A program made the position numbers and the translations under genes. A stretch of 40,299 nt of DNA, taken from JANMDU01 sp031376455. GTDB lineage: Bacteria; Pseudomonadota; Gammaproteobacteria; Burkholderiales; Burkholderiaceae_C. Location of the stretch: the NCBI GenBank assembly GCA_031376455.1, contig JANMDU010000097.1, positions 1 to 40,299 of the forward strand. The letters run 5' to 3'. Positions 23,959 through 32,597 of this stretch are shown piece after piece (position 1 is the first letter of the stretch; each line of letters starts with the position of its first letter). The notes under the pieces are model-generated. The model had not been told where the DNA came from. It ran no database searches and was given only the letters and a program-made list of their open reading frames with translations.

Positions 23959-24228
23959 ATGCCTACGCTATCAATGTTCTACGGCCTTGTGGTGTCTATG
24001 TATTTCTTGGACATTAAGGAGCACAACAGTCCACATATTCACGTGCGGTATCAGGATTTCAAAGCGGTTTTTGGGATTCCAGATGGCAACTTGTTGGCTG
24101 GCCAACTTCCACCGAAGAAACGCAAACTCGTTGAGGCGTGGATAGAAATCCGTCACGAAGAACTCATGGCAGATTGGTCTTTGGCAATCGAAGGCAAAGA
24201 GCTGTTTCGCATTGATCCTTTGAGATAG
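23959..24228 (+). CDS. DUF4160 domain protein
   Basis: The 89-aa protein has the DUF4160 pattern: a hydrophobic N-terminal strand, then EHNSPHIHVRYQDFKAVFGI and a C-terminal VEAWIEIRHEELMADW. It starts 12 bp after sucB. DUF4160 genes are commonly paired with a DUF2442 gene, as here, and such pairs have been suggested to behave like toxin-antitoxin or regulatory modules; no activity can be shown from sequence. It begins a cassette of five genes lying between sucB and lpdA. Confidence 0.8.
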   Translation: MPTLSMFYGLVVSMYFLDIKEHNSPHIHVRYQDFKAVFGIPDGNLLAGQLPPKKRKLVEAWIEIRHEELMADWSLAIEGKELFRIDPLR

Positions 24229-24242
24229 CGCAGGAAGACAAA

Positions 24243-24503
24243 ATGAATCCCGATGTTGTTGATGTCATTCCTCTGGCTAATTATTGTTTGTTGGTTACAT
24301 TCAAAACCGGCGAACGTAAAAGCTTCGATGTAAAGCCATATTTGCAATACCCGGCGTTTCAAAAGCTAACAAAGCCCGGCTTTTTTGAAAAAGCTCATGT
24401 TGAATACGGCACAGTAGTGTGGGACGACAATACAGATTTATCACCAGACTCGCTTTTTCTAGAAGGTGTTAACGAAGAGTTATCTCAAAAGGAGAGCCTG
24501 TGA
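24243..24503 (+). CDS. DUF2442 domain protein
   Basis: The 86-aa protein matches DUF2442: VVDVIPLANYCLLVTFKTGERKSFD in overlapping short blocks, then KPYLQYPAFQKL and the C-terminal VWDDNTDLSPDSLF. The fold is predicted to be a small beta-rich domain. It is 14 bp downstream of the DUF4160 gene and overlaps the DUF29 gene by 4 bp (GTGA), so the three are translated from one message. Codon use is more AT-rich than in sucB, suggesting an acquired cassette. Confidence 0.8.
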   Translation: MNPDVVDVIPLANYCLLVTFKTGERKSFDVKPYLQYPAFQKLTKPGFFEKAHVEYGTVVWDDNTDLSPDSLFLEGVNEELSQKESL

Positions 24504-24955
24504 CGCAAGCAAATCAACTTTACGACCAAGACACCGCAGCTTGGGCTGCCGCGAACGCAGACCTGTTGCGTCAGCGCCGCTTCGCTGAACTAGATGTTCC
24601 GCATTTGATTGAGGAGTTGGAAGACATGGGCAAAAGCGAACGCCGTGCTTTGGAAAGTCATTTGTCAGTGCTGCTGATGCACCTTCTTAAGTGGGAACAC
24701 CAACCTTCTATGCGCAGCAACAGTTGGAGGCTCTCGATAGAGAATGCTCGTCAGTCCATTGAAGAAATCATAGAAGACAGCCCGAGCTTGAAGCCCAAGC
24801 TTTACGATGAGATTTTTGTAGCACGTGCATATGCTAGGGCGCGTCGTTTAGCCGCGATCGAGACTGGTCTAGAGTTGTGCGGCTTTCCTGAAAAATGTCC
24901 AGTTGCAATCAAATCGGTGCTTGAAGATTCGACACACTTACCCCCAAACGTTTAA
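24500..24955 (+). CDS. DUF29 family protein
   Basis: The 151-aa protein has the DUF29 signature: LYDQDTAAWAAANADLLRQR, DVPHLIEELEDMGKSERRAL, then HLLKWEHQP and RSNSWRLSIENAR. It is mostly helical. DUF29 proteins are widespread, often multicopy, and frequently near toxin-antitoxin-like genes; their role is unknown. It starts at GTG 24500, overlapping the DUF2442 stop codon. Confidence 0.85.
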   Translation: MTQANQLYDQDTAAWAAANADLLRQRRFAELDVPHLIEELEDMGKSERRALESHLSVLLMHLLKWEHQPSMRSNSWRLSIENARQSIEEIIEDSPSLKPKLYDEIFVARAYARARRLAAIETGLELCGFPEKCPVAIKSVLEDSTHLPPNV

Positions 24956-24975
24956 TAAGCTTCAGCGGTGCTGCG

Positions 24976-25827
24976 ATGCGATTATCAGAATCATTGAATT
25001 TGTCAAGACGACAGACGCTTGCTGGGCTTATGAGTACGGCCGTGCCCCTAAGCATTTTCGCGCAGACAGGGCAGATTTCTAGGACTGTTTATGAAGTTGA
25101 GGCTACCACGGGCTTTCAAGGTTCATATGTATTTGTTCCGCAGAAAACCTCTCCTTCTGGGGTCATTCTCATGCTACATGGCAGTGAGGGAGGCACAAAC
25201 GGAAACTATATATGGCTAGCGCATTGGCTTGCATCGTATGGCTTTGTTACGATGCCTTTGCCTTACAGCGTTGGCGGCAACACTTGGCATGCTGGAGATA
25301 TTATTCGCGTATCAATAGATAGAACAGAACAGGCGCTTGATACTTTACGTAGGCATCCTGCATCTAATGGTAAGGCAGGAATTTGCGGATACAGCCGTGG
25401 CGCTGAACATGCATTGCTTGTTGCATCGTTATTAGCCCGTGATAAGCCAAGCCAAGTTCCGCAAGCTGTTGCTGTACACGCGGCTTCAGATCTTGCAGTA
25501 CGAGATTTTTACTCCGCAAGTGTGTACCCTACAGAGCCGAAACCACGCACCACGCCTTTGTCATCATGGACTTGGCGAGGTACAGAAATACCTGTTGGTA
25601 AAGAGATAGAAATTGAGCGTTTTGCGGGTGGGTTGTTTCTTTCCCACGGAGAGCTTGACGATATTTGGACAGTTCAAAAAACTCGAAACCTTGAAAAACG
25701 GCTGCGCGATGCTGGACGCTCGCCAGTTACCCGCTACTTCGCCGATCAGAAGCATGGGCTAAGCGCTGCGCGGCGAACTGAGCTAATGCGCGAGTGGGTG
25801 CAGTTTTTTACTATGCATTTGTCATGA
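24976..25827 (+). CDS. Tat-exported alpha/beta hydrolase (acyl-CoA thioesterase/dienelactone-hydrolase-like)
   Basis: The 283-aa protein has a twin-arginine signal (SRRQTLAGL, Arg11-Arg12, hydrophobic stretch to about residue 29) and an alpha/beta hydrolase fold. The oxyanion region is ILMLHGSEGG, the nucleophile elbow GYSRGAEHAL holds Ser in GxSxG, the acid is probably in SHGELDDIW, and the histidine is in DQKHGLS. The N-terminal part (TGFQGSYVFVPQKTSPSG) resembles BAAT-type acyl thioester hydrolases. The substrate is unknown. Base composition is lower in GC than the flanking suc genes. It is the fourth gene of the cassette between sucB and lpdA. Confidence 0.75.
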   Translation: MRLSESLNLSRRQTLAGLMSTAVPLSIFAQTGQISRTVYEVEATTGFQGSYVFVPQKTSPSGVILMLHGSEGGTNGNYIWLAHWLASYGFVTMPLPYSVGGNTWHAGDIIRVSIDRTEQALDTLRRHPASNGKAGICGYSRGAEHALLVASLLARDKPSQVPQAVAVHAASDLAVRDFYSASVYPTEPKPRTTPLSSWTWRGTEIPVGKEIEIERFAGGLFLSHGELDDIWTVQKTRNLEKRLRDAGRSPVTRYFADQKHGLSAARRTELMREWVQFFTMHLS

Positions 25828-25905
25828 AAAGTAAAAGTATTATCAATTGCTGTGCTGGCGGCACTGGTAAGTCATTGATTTAACCATCAGCTAGCTTAAG
25901 CGTTC

Positions 25906-26087
25906 ATGAATTTTTATAAACCTGAAAATCTACGCCCCATTTCTGAGGCGAAAAACCCAGATTTGCGCGGCATTCCTGCGGCATTGGCGCGCGCTACGCT
26001 ACGTGCGCAGGAGCTGGCGAAGCAAACCAATACTTATCTGGTCGTTCAACGCAACGGCCAACTTCTTAAATTGAAAGTGAATGAGCT

Positions 26088-26091
<4 letters not shown>
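25906..26091 (+). CDS. small conserved-looking protein translationally coupled to lpdA
   Basis: The 61-aa protein has an N-terminal polar region, a helix (AALARATLRAQELAKQT) and a short strand-like end (YLVVQRNGQLLKL). The shape recalls antitoxin-type small proteins of Burkholderiales, but no toxin gene is adjacent. Its TGA overlaps the lpdA ATG (ATGA), so ribosomes finishing it can start lpdA. Function unknown. Confidence 0.65.
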
Positions 26092-27527
<1,436 letters not shown>

Positions 27528-27534
27528 TTTTTTA

Positions 27535-27630
27535 GGAACACGGAGGGCACGGAAATTACACGGAAGACACAGAAAATTTAATTTGGATTTTTCTGTGTCT
27601 TCCGTGCTAACTCAGCGCCTTCCGTGTTCT
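27535..27630. repeat. CTTCCGTG-type palindromic repeat, copy 3 (lpdA-zapE gap)
   Basis: A perfect 18-bp inner pair (27559-27576 with 27589-27606; CACGGAAGACACAGAAAA and its complement) is flanked by GGAACACGG on the left and CCGTGTTCT on the right. The right end runs into T-rich DNA, so it could also slow or end transcription after lpdA. Confidence 0.9.
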
Positions 27631-27654
27631 TTTATTTTTCCATAGCCAGAATCC

Positions 27655-28758
27655 ATGAGCGATAGCGTTAAAGCAGCTTACGAAGCGGAACTGAAAACGC
27701 GCGGCTACACCAGTGATCCCGCGCAGCTGCGGGCAGTAGAGGCTTTGCAGCGATGTGCTGACGAATGGGCTGAATTCAAAGAAAAGCGCTCGAACGCTTT
27801 TAAAAAGCTGATTCATCACCCAGACATACCAAAGGGTGTGTACATGTTTGGTGGCGTAGGGCGGGGCAAGAGCTTTCTGATGGATTGCTTTTTCAATGCT
27901 GTGCCATTGCAGCGCAAAACGCGCCTGCACTTTCACGAATTTATGCGCGAGGTACACCGCGAGTTGTCTGACCTTCAAGGCACGGTCAATCCGCTGGATG
28001 AGCTTGGAAAACAGATTTCTAAGCGCTACAAACTGATTTGTTTTGATGAATTCCATGTGGCTGACATCACGGATGCAATGATCTTGCATCGGCTGATTGA
28101 TGCGCTGTTCAAAAACGGTGTCGGCATGGTGACGACGAGTAATTTCACACCTGATGGCTTGTATCCCAATGGATTGCATCGTGATCGCATCTTGCCTGCG
28201 ATTGAATTGCTCAAAGCTGAGATGCAGGTGATCAGTGTAGACAACGGCATCGATTACCGCCGCCGTACGCTGGAGAAAGTGCAGATGTATCACACGCCGC
28301 TGGGCGAGACGGCAGACGCGGCGATGAATCAAGCTTTCACTGAGCTGGCGGAGGCCAAAGATGAAAGCCCTGTGCTCAACATTGAATCGCGCGAGATCAA
28401 AGCACGGCGCAAAGCCGGCGGCGTGGTGTGGTTTGATTTCAAAACGCTCTGCGGCGGTCCACGCAGCCAGAATGATTATCTGGAGTTGGCCACGCAGTTT
28501 CATACCGTGATGCTCTCTGATGTGCCACAAATGTTTGTGAAGAATGCCTCTGAGGCACGGCGCTTTACATGGCTGATTGACGTGCTTTATGACAGGCGCT
28601 GCAAGCTGATCATGAGCGCAGCCGTTGCGCCTGAGCTGCTTTACACCGAAGGCCCGTTATCTCATGAGTTTCCGCGCACCGCCTCGCGACTGAATGAAAT
28701 GCAAAGTGCAGAATTTTTAGCGCTGGAGCGGCGCAGTGTAGACACGCGACTGACGTGA
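27655..28758 (+). CDS. zapE: AFG1-like AAA+ ATPase, cell division protein ZapE
   Basis: The 367-aa ATPase has Walker A GGVGRGKSFLMD (about residues 64-75), Walker B LICFDEFHVADITDAM (about 127-142), sensor-like TTSNFTPDGLYPNGLHRD, and the C-terminal WFDFKTLCGGPRSQNDYLE of AFG1/ZapE proteins. In E. coli ZapE destabilises FtsZ polymers at the constricting ring. It lies downstream of lpdA, the usual place in Burkholderiales, but separated here by a palindromic repeat. Confidence 0.93.
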   Translation: MSDSVKAAYEAELKTRGYTSDPAQLRAVEALQRCADEWAEFKEKRSNAFKKLIHHPDIPKGVYMFGGVGRGKSFLMDCFFNAVPLQRKTRLHFHEFMREVHRELSDLQGTVNPLDELGKQISKRYKLICFDEFHVADITDAMILHRLIDALFKNGVGMVTTSNFTPDGLYPNGLHRDRILPAIELLKAEMQVISVDNGIDYRRRTLEKVQMYHTPLGETADAAMNQAFTELAEAKDESPVLNIESREIKARRKAGGVVWFDFKTLCGGPRSQNDYLELATQFHTVMLSDVPQMFVKNASEARRFTWLIDVLYDRRCKLIMSAAVAPELLYTEGPLSHEFPRTASRLNEMQSAEFLALERRSVDTRLT

Positions 28759-28773
28759 TACATTGAATCGATC

Positions 28774-29532
28774 ATGATGTTTGCCAATCTGAAACGAACG
28801 CCCCAGCTAGCCGCTATGCTTTTCATAGCATTTGGCGCAGTTTCTATGCCGGCTGCAGCACAAAACAACGTTCAAATGTCAGCTGAATTGGCTGCGGAGC
28901 GCGCAGAGCGCAGTCGAATCAGTCAAGAGCGAGCGGCGCTCCAGAAAAGCTTGGCTGAGCAGCGTGAAGCTTGCTATCAAAAATTTGCAGTCACCCCTTG
29001 TTTAAATAAAGCACGAGATGAGCATAACGAAAAAACTCTTGACCTTAAGCGGCAGGAGCTGCTGCTCAGCGATGCACAGCGCAAACGGGCAGCTGCAGTG
29101 CGAGTTAGTGCTATGGACGAACGCAACTCTCCCGCAGCGCAGCTTGCGCGCGCGCAAGATCGTGGGCGTGCCTTAGAGGCGGCGGCGCGACGTGATGAAA
29201 GACAGGCGCAGCGTCAAAATGAGCGCGAGAAAAAACAAAAGGCTCTGGCAGCTCAGCCGATGCGCTCAGATGAGATCAAGCTAGACAAAGATAGGGAGCG
29301 CCTTGCGCCGCAGGCTGATCAGCGTCAGCAGCCGATGACCAAAGTAGCGCCTGAACAGCAACCCGGCCAAGCGCAGCGCTCGCTCAAGAATGTGCAGCGT
29401 TCTGCAGATCGAGAAAAAGCAGCGCAAGTGCGCCGCAACAAGGCAGCTGAGCGCGAGGCTTCACGCAAAAAACCGCCTGCGGCGAGTTTGCCAATGCCAA
29501 TGCCAATGCCAATGCCGACGCAAGCTAAGTGA
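28774..29532 (+). CDS. secreted coiled-coil protein, Ala/Gln/Arg-rich, with repeat-derived signal peptide
   Basis: The 252-aa protein starts with a Sec signal peptide (MLFIAFGAVSMPAAAQ, cleavage near residue 30) that is encoded by dispersed repeat copy G. The mature part is a long charged helix or coiled coil (AELAAERAERSRISQERAAL) with two Cys (YQKFAVTPCLNKA and the preceding EACY), then a low-complexity Gln/Arg region. It ends in PMPMPMPMPTQ, encoded by a hexanucleotide tandem repeat. No enzymatic domain is visible. It follows zapE by 15 bp and converges on the anti-sigma gene. Function unknown, probably periplasmic. Confidence 0.7.
   Translation: MMFANLKRTPQLAAMLFIAFGAVSMPAAAQNNVQMSAELAAERAERSRISQERAALQKSLAEQREACYQKFAVTPCLNKARDEHNEKTLDLKRQELLLSDAQRKRAAAVRVSAMDERNSPAAQLARAQDRGRALEAAARRDERQAQRQNEREKKQKALAAQPMRSDEIKLDKDRERLAPQADQRQQPMTKVAPEQQPGQAQRSLKNVQRSADREKAAQVRRNKAAEREASRKKPPAASLPMPMPMPMPTQAK
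28813..28854 (+). repeat. 42-bp dispersed repeat, copy G (encodes a signal peptide)
   Basis: GCTATGCTTTTCATAGC, ATTTGGCGCAGTT, TCTATGCCGGCT, read in frame as AMLFIAFGAVSMPA, which is the hydrophobic core and cleavage region of the signal peptide of the secreted coiled-coil protein. Confidence 0.88.
29490..29516 (+). repeat. CCAATG hexanucleotide tandem repeat
   Basis: About four tandem copies of the 6-bp unit CCAATG encode alternating Pro-Met near the C-terminus of the secreted protein. Length changes by slippage would keep the frame. Confidence 0.8.
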
Positions 29533-29546
29533 GAATGGCCAGTGGC

Positions 29547-30344
29547 CTACAGCACCGTTTGCAACAAAGCACCTTTGAAAAGCACTGGCCCGGTAGGCCC
29601 GGTACTGCTGGGTACACCGCCTTTGGGTTCGAGACTGATGGCAAGCGTCGGTACATTTTTAAGATTGTCGGGCGCAGCCGTGAGCTTGAGCACTTTATCG
29701 TTGCCCATCACGCCGAGCGATTGTGGGGCTTGGCCGGGTGGCAAAGCCCAAAGCTGTAGAGATTTGTCAGCCGCTTCTTGATAGCCACCAACGCGTTGGA
29801 GCACCAGACGTTTTTTCTCTGGATCAAACGTCACAAGCACTGACGCATCGGATTTATCATCCGCCAGCACCGCTACATACTGCACCTTTTGTTGCTCGCT
29901 TTGTTGCTGCAGCTGCTTTTCAAGTTGCGCAATTTGTTGACCGCGGCCTTCGAGGTTTTGCAGACCTTGCAGAGACACCACGACCCCCACCACGGCGGCG
30001 ACGCCTGCAAACGCAGCGCCTGCACGCCACCAGACCAGTTGCCGGCGCAGATGTGCTAGCTTGGTTTGGAGTAGCTGCAGCTTGGGCGAAGCCTGCAAAA
30101 TACGTTGGGGCATCGATTGCAAGCTGTTCTCAATACGCTTCCAAACATTGGGGTTGGGGTACACAGGTGCAGGGAGTTCCATGAGGGCGGCCATCCTTTC
30201 TTGCCACAACAAAATGCGCGCGCGCACAGTAGCGCTTTGTCGCGCGTAATTTTCAAAGCGACGGCGCGCAGCGCCTCGCATCGTGCCCACCGCATAGCGC
30301 GTGGCGAGCATATCGAGCAATTCGGGGTGTTGGGAGATATTCAT
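29547..30344 (-). CDS. RskA-family anti-sigma factor
   Basis: The 265-aa protein has an N-terminal sigma-binding, zinc-free ASD-like region (LLDMLATRYAVGTMRGAARRRFE). A single membrane helix follows (WRAGAAFAGVAAVVGVVVSL, about residues 105-124), then a Gln-rich coiled segment (QIAQLEKQLQQQSEQQ), and a periplasmic RskA-type C-terminal domain (LQLWALPPGQAPQSLGVM and LAISLEPKGG). It should hold the ECF sigma factor at the membrane until a periplasmic signal triggers release. Its ATG directly follows the sigma TAA stop, so the two are co-translated. Confidence 0.9.
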   Translation of the reverse strand: MNISQHPELLDMLATRYAVGTMRGAARRRFENYARQSATVRARILLWQERMAALMELPAPVYPNPNVWKRIENSLQSMPQRILQASPKLQLLQTKLAHLRRQLVWWRAGAAFAGVAAVVGVVVSLQGLQNLEGRGQQIAQLEKQLQQQSEQQKVQYVAVLADDKSDASVLVTFDPEKKRLVLQRVGGYQEAADKSLQLWALPPGQAPQSLGVMGNDKVLKLTAAPDNLKNVPTLAISLEPKGGVPSSTGPTGPVLFKGALLQTVL

Positions 30345-30917
30345 TTATGCAAACCGATTCATACAAGTGCGCAATTGATCCAGGCCTCGGCGCATCCATG
30401 TCTTGACGGTGCCCAAAGGGAGTTTGAGTTGTGCGGCCATTTCACTGTGGCTTAAATCACGGAAGTAAGCGAGCGTGACAACTTGCCGCTGCTTGGCCTC
30501 GATTTTGCGCAAACACTCATGCAGTGCCCAGGCCTGCTCGCTGGCCTCTTGCGTATCCATGGGTGTATCGATATCAGCGGCCAGCGTGTCGGCCATGTCT
30601 TCAACAGGTTGGCCAGCGAGCGCGCGTTCTGCAGTGCGCCTGCGCAAAAAATCCAAGCCTCTGCTACGCACAATGACACCAAGCCACGCCATAGGTGGGC
30701 TTAATGGGGCTTTGTAATCACCGGCAACGCGCCAGATGGTGATGTAGGCATCTTGCAGCACATCTTCGGCATGCTCTACATTGCCTACCACGCGCATGGC
30801 AATGGCATAAAGCCTGCTGCTGGTGGCATCGTAGAGCTGACGCAAAGCGGCACTGTCTTGGCTTGCAACGCGCTCTAGCCAAACGATGAGTTGAGCGTCA
30901 GTGGTAGTTTGATTCAT
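30345..30917 (-). CDS. ECF RNA polymerase sigma factor (RskA-partnered, SigK-like)
   Basis: The 190-aa protein has ECF region 2 (LRQLYDATSSRLYAIAMRVV, then AEDVLQDAYITIWR). Region 4 has a helix-turn-helix (LAYFRDLSHSEMAAQLKLPL, then GTVKTWMRRGLDQL). It lies immediately upstream of its anti-sigma gene and 20 bp downstream of a cytochrome c gene. The only duplicated promoter-like motif nearby is TGAATCC-N16-CGTAT on both strands at 31538-31615. I infer that this sigma factor recognises it, autoregulating its own operon and the divergent redox genes. Confidence 0.92.
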   Translation of the reverse strand: MNQTTTDAQLIVWLERVASQDSAALRQLYDATSSRLYAIAMRVVGNVEHAEDVLQDAYITIWRVAGDYKAPLSPPMAWLGVIVRSRGLDFLRRRTAERALAGQPVEDMADTLAADIDTPMDTQEASEQAWALHECLRKIEAKQRQVVTLAYFRDLSHSEMAAQLKLPLGTVKTWMRRGLDQLRTCMNRFA

Positions 30918-30937
30918 GATTCGTTTGAAGAGTCAAG

Positions 30938-31369
30938 TTATTTGGGTGCCGACAAAGTGGATAAATACGCCACCACATCGGATCGCTCATGGGGTAAAGA
31001 CAGACGATAACCCATACGCTGGCCTGGGATCACTTTTTCAGGATCGATGAGCCAGCGCTCTAGGTCGGCACGACTCCAAACAATCTTACTTTTTTTCAAG
31101 GCTTCCGAATAATCATAATCTTTCGCTTTGCCAGCACGACGACCCAAAATGCCTGCATGCGCTGGGCCCACGCCGTTTTCGTAGGCGCTATGACAGGCAC
31201 TGCACTTCGCTGTATAAATTTTAAGGCCTCGATCTACTGCCGCTTGCTTTTCGCTTGTATTTTGCGCGAAAGCCGTGCCAAAAAAGGCGCTGAGCACCAT
31301 CACCAAAAGTGATGGGCTCAGTGCCAAGCCTGCTTTTGAGGGCAGGCAGTGCATCAAACTTGAAAACAC
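30938..31369 (-). CDS. exported class I c-type cytochrome
   Basis: The 143-aa protein has a signal peptide (LVMVLSAFFGTAFAQ, cleavage near residue 36) and one haem-binding motif CSACH (Cys56, Cys59, His60). The likely distal Met119 is in PGQRMGYRL, giving a His/Met-coordinated periplasmic cytochrome resembling cytochrome c2/c550 types. A GTG at 31369 with GGGAG upstream is the probable start. It precedes the sigma and anti-sigma genes on the same strand, a linkage that suggests it carries electrons for, or is part of the sensing in, the sigma-controlled system. Confidence 0.92.
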   Translation of the reverse strand: MFSSLMHCLPSKAGLALSPSLLVMVLSAFFGTAFAQNTSEKQAAVDRGLKIYTAKCSACHSAYENGVGPAHAGILGRRAGKAKDYDYSEALKKSKIVWSRADLERWLIDPEKVIPGQRMGYRLSLPHERSDVVAYLSTLSAPK

Positions 31370-31373
31370 GTGT

Positions 31374-31481
31374 CTACGCTCCCAAGCTCATCATCTCTGG
31401 CGCTGTTTGGCCGACCAAAGTAGTCGCCAGAAGCGTAAATTGAGGCGCAACGAAAGGATTTGCAGATGTAGCTAAACTCAT
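31374..31481 (-). CDS. candidate 35-codon small ORF leading the ECF operon
   Basis: It starts at ATG 31481 with a GAAGG ribosome-like site about 7-11 bases upstream, and encodes MSLATSANPFVAPQFTLL followed by ATTLVGQTAPEMMSLGA. Its TAG ends 4 bp before the cytochrome GTG, and its last codons contain the cytochrome ribosome site GGGAG, which suggests coupling. The frame is open back to 31556, but those upstream codons lie over the predicted -10 element, so 31481 is preferred. It has no recognisable domain. It could be a small membrane or regulatory peptide, or chance. Confidence 0.4.
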   Translation of the reverse strand: MSLATSANPFVAPQFTLLATTLVGQTAPEMMSLGA

Positions 31482-31537
31482 GAAAAGGCCTTCAGGTGGT
31501 GGTGGAATGGATCGGTCGAAATATCTAGACACTTGCA

Positions 31538-31565
31538 ATACGGGCGCACATGGCACTTGGATTCA
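31538..31565 (-). promoter_or_regulatory. putative ECF promoter for the cytochrome-sigma-anti-sigma operon
   Basis: On the minus strand TGAATCC, 16 bp, CGTAT. Spacing and both boxes are identical to the divergent site at 31588-31615. The distance to the small ORF start is about 55 bp. Confidence 0.65.
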
Positions 31566-31587
31566 AAAACGCTCAGAATCCACTGGG

Positions 31588-31615
31588 TGAATCCAAACCA
31601 AATTTGGCTTCGTAT
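31588..31615 (+). promoter_or_regulatory. putative ECF promoter for the DUF3034-globin-cupredoxin operon
   Basis: TGAATCC, 16 bp, CGTAT on the plus strand, ending about 30 bp before the DUF3034 start codon. An AAGGAA ribosome site lies between. Confidence 0.65.
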
Positions 31616-31646
31616 GAAATAGGTCAGCCAACATAAGGAAAATCAC

Positions 31647-32588
31647 ATGCATCAACTCAAAAACAAATGGAAAAACTCTGCCGCTATGCTTTCAGTAGCA
31701 TCTTGCGCAGTATTTATGCCGGCTATCGCGCATTCTGAGACTGGGAAGCTGCTCCTCACGGGCGGTGTCAGCACGGTCGATGGCGCAGCCGGCGGGGGGC
31801 TCACGCCTTGGGCGGTGATCGGCAGCTTGGCCACGGAGGGCGAAATCGGCGGCACGGCGCATTTCACCCGCGTCAACACCAAAGACTATGGCCTATCCAC
31901 CTACGGCGCAGCGCTGGGCTGGAATGAGCGCGTGGAGGTCTCGTTGGCGAAACAAGATTTGGATACGGGCATCACTGGCACAGGCTTGGGCATTCCTGGC
32001 CTGCGGCTGAAGCAAGATATTTTGGGTGTCAAGGTTCGCGTGGCTGGCGATGCAGTGCTCAATAGCGACTCGCTGATGCCAGCAATTGCGGTCGGCGTGC
32101 AAGCCAAGCAATTGGGCAGCACGGCGCTTGATCCCACGTTAACCTTGCTCGGCGCAAAACGCAGCGGCACGGATTTCTACGTGAGTGCGACCAAGCTTTT
32201 CTTAGCCCAAGGCGTGCTCGTCAACGGCACGCTGCGCGCTACCAAGGCCAATCAAAACGGCTTGCTTGGGCATGGCGCAACCTTAGGTGGTGCTAAAAAC
32301 AGCTACGAAATCTTGCCTGAAGTCTCTGTGGCCTTGTTGCTGCGCAAAGATTTAGCAGTCGGCGTGGAATACAGAAAAATGTCCAACAAGTTAGAGAAAG
32401 CGGGCGCTGCTGCTGGCTTGATCGACGGCCTGAAATCAAGCGACTGGAAAGATGTTTTCATCGCTTGGCAGCCCACCAAGAATATCTCGCTCACGTTGGC
32501 CTACGTTGATCTCGGCCAAATCGTGCCCGCTACCACCGCCAAACGCCGCCAAACCGGCACCTATCTCTCCGCCCAAGTGGCGTTTTAA
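31647..32588 (+). CDS. DUF3034 family outer-membrane-like beta-barrel protein
   Basis: The 313-aa protein carries a signal peptide (residues about 12-29, encoded by dispersed repeat copy H). The mature part begins GKLLLTGGVSTVDGAAGGGL and alternates polar and hydrophobic strands typical of a barrel (LSTYGAALGWNERVEVSLAK, ISLTLAYVDLGQIV, a final TYLSAQVAF with terminal Phe). These blocks fit the DUF3034 family, whose role is unknown; it is probably an outer-membrane channel or surface protein. It is the first gene of a three-gene operon with the exported globin and the copper protein, under a putative ECF promoter. Confidence 0.85.
   Translation: MHQLKNKWKNSAAMLSVASCAVFMPAIAHSETGKLLLTGGVSTVDGAAGGGLTPWAVIGSLATEGEIGGTAHFTRVNTKDYGLSTYGAALGWNERVEVSLAKQDLDTGITGTGLGIPGLRLKQDILGVKVRVAGDAVLNSDSLMPAIAVGVQAKQLGSTALDPTLTLLGAKRSGTDFYVSATKLFLAQGVLVNGTLRATKANQNGLLGHGATLGGAKNSYEILPEVSVALLLRKDLAVGVEYRKMSNKLEKAGAAAGLIDGLKSSDWKDVFIAWQPTKNISLTLAYVDLGQIVPATTAKRRQTGTYLSAQVAF
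31683..31724 (+). repeat. 42-bp dispersed repeat, copy H (encodes a signal peptide)
   Basis: GCTATGCTTTCAGTAGC, ATCTTGCGCAGTAT, TTATGCCGGCT, read as AMLSVASCAVFMPA. It forms the signal peptide of the DUF3034 protein, in the same phase and with nearly the same sequence as copy G. Confidence 0.9.
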
Positions 32589-32597
32589 GGAACATCC

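Noticed and set aside
27607..28530. 307-aa minus-strand ORF
   Set aside because: Antisense to zapE, no recognisable domain.
31482..31556. N-terminal extension of the small ORF upstream of the cytochrome gene
   Set aside because: These codons cover the predicted -10 box of the divergent ECF promoter and would lie outside the transcript.
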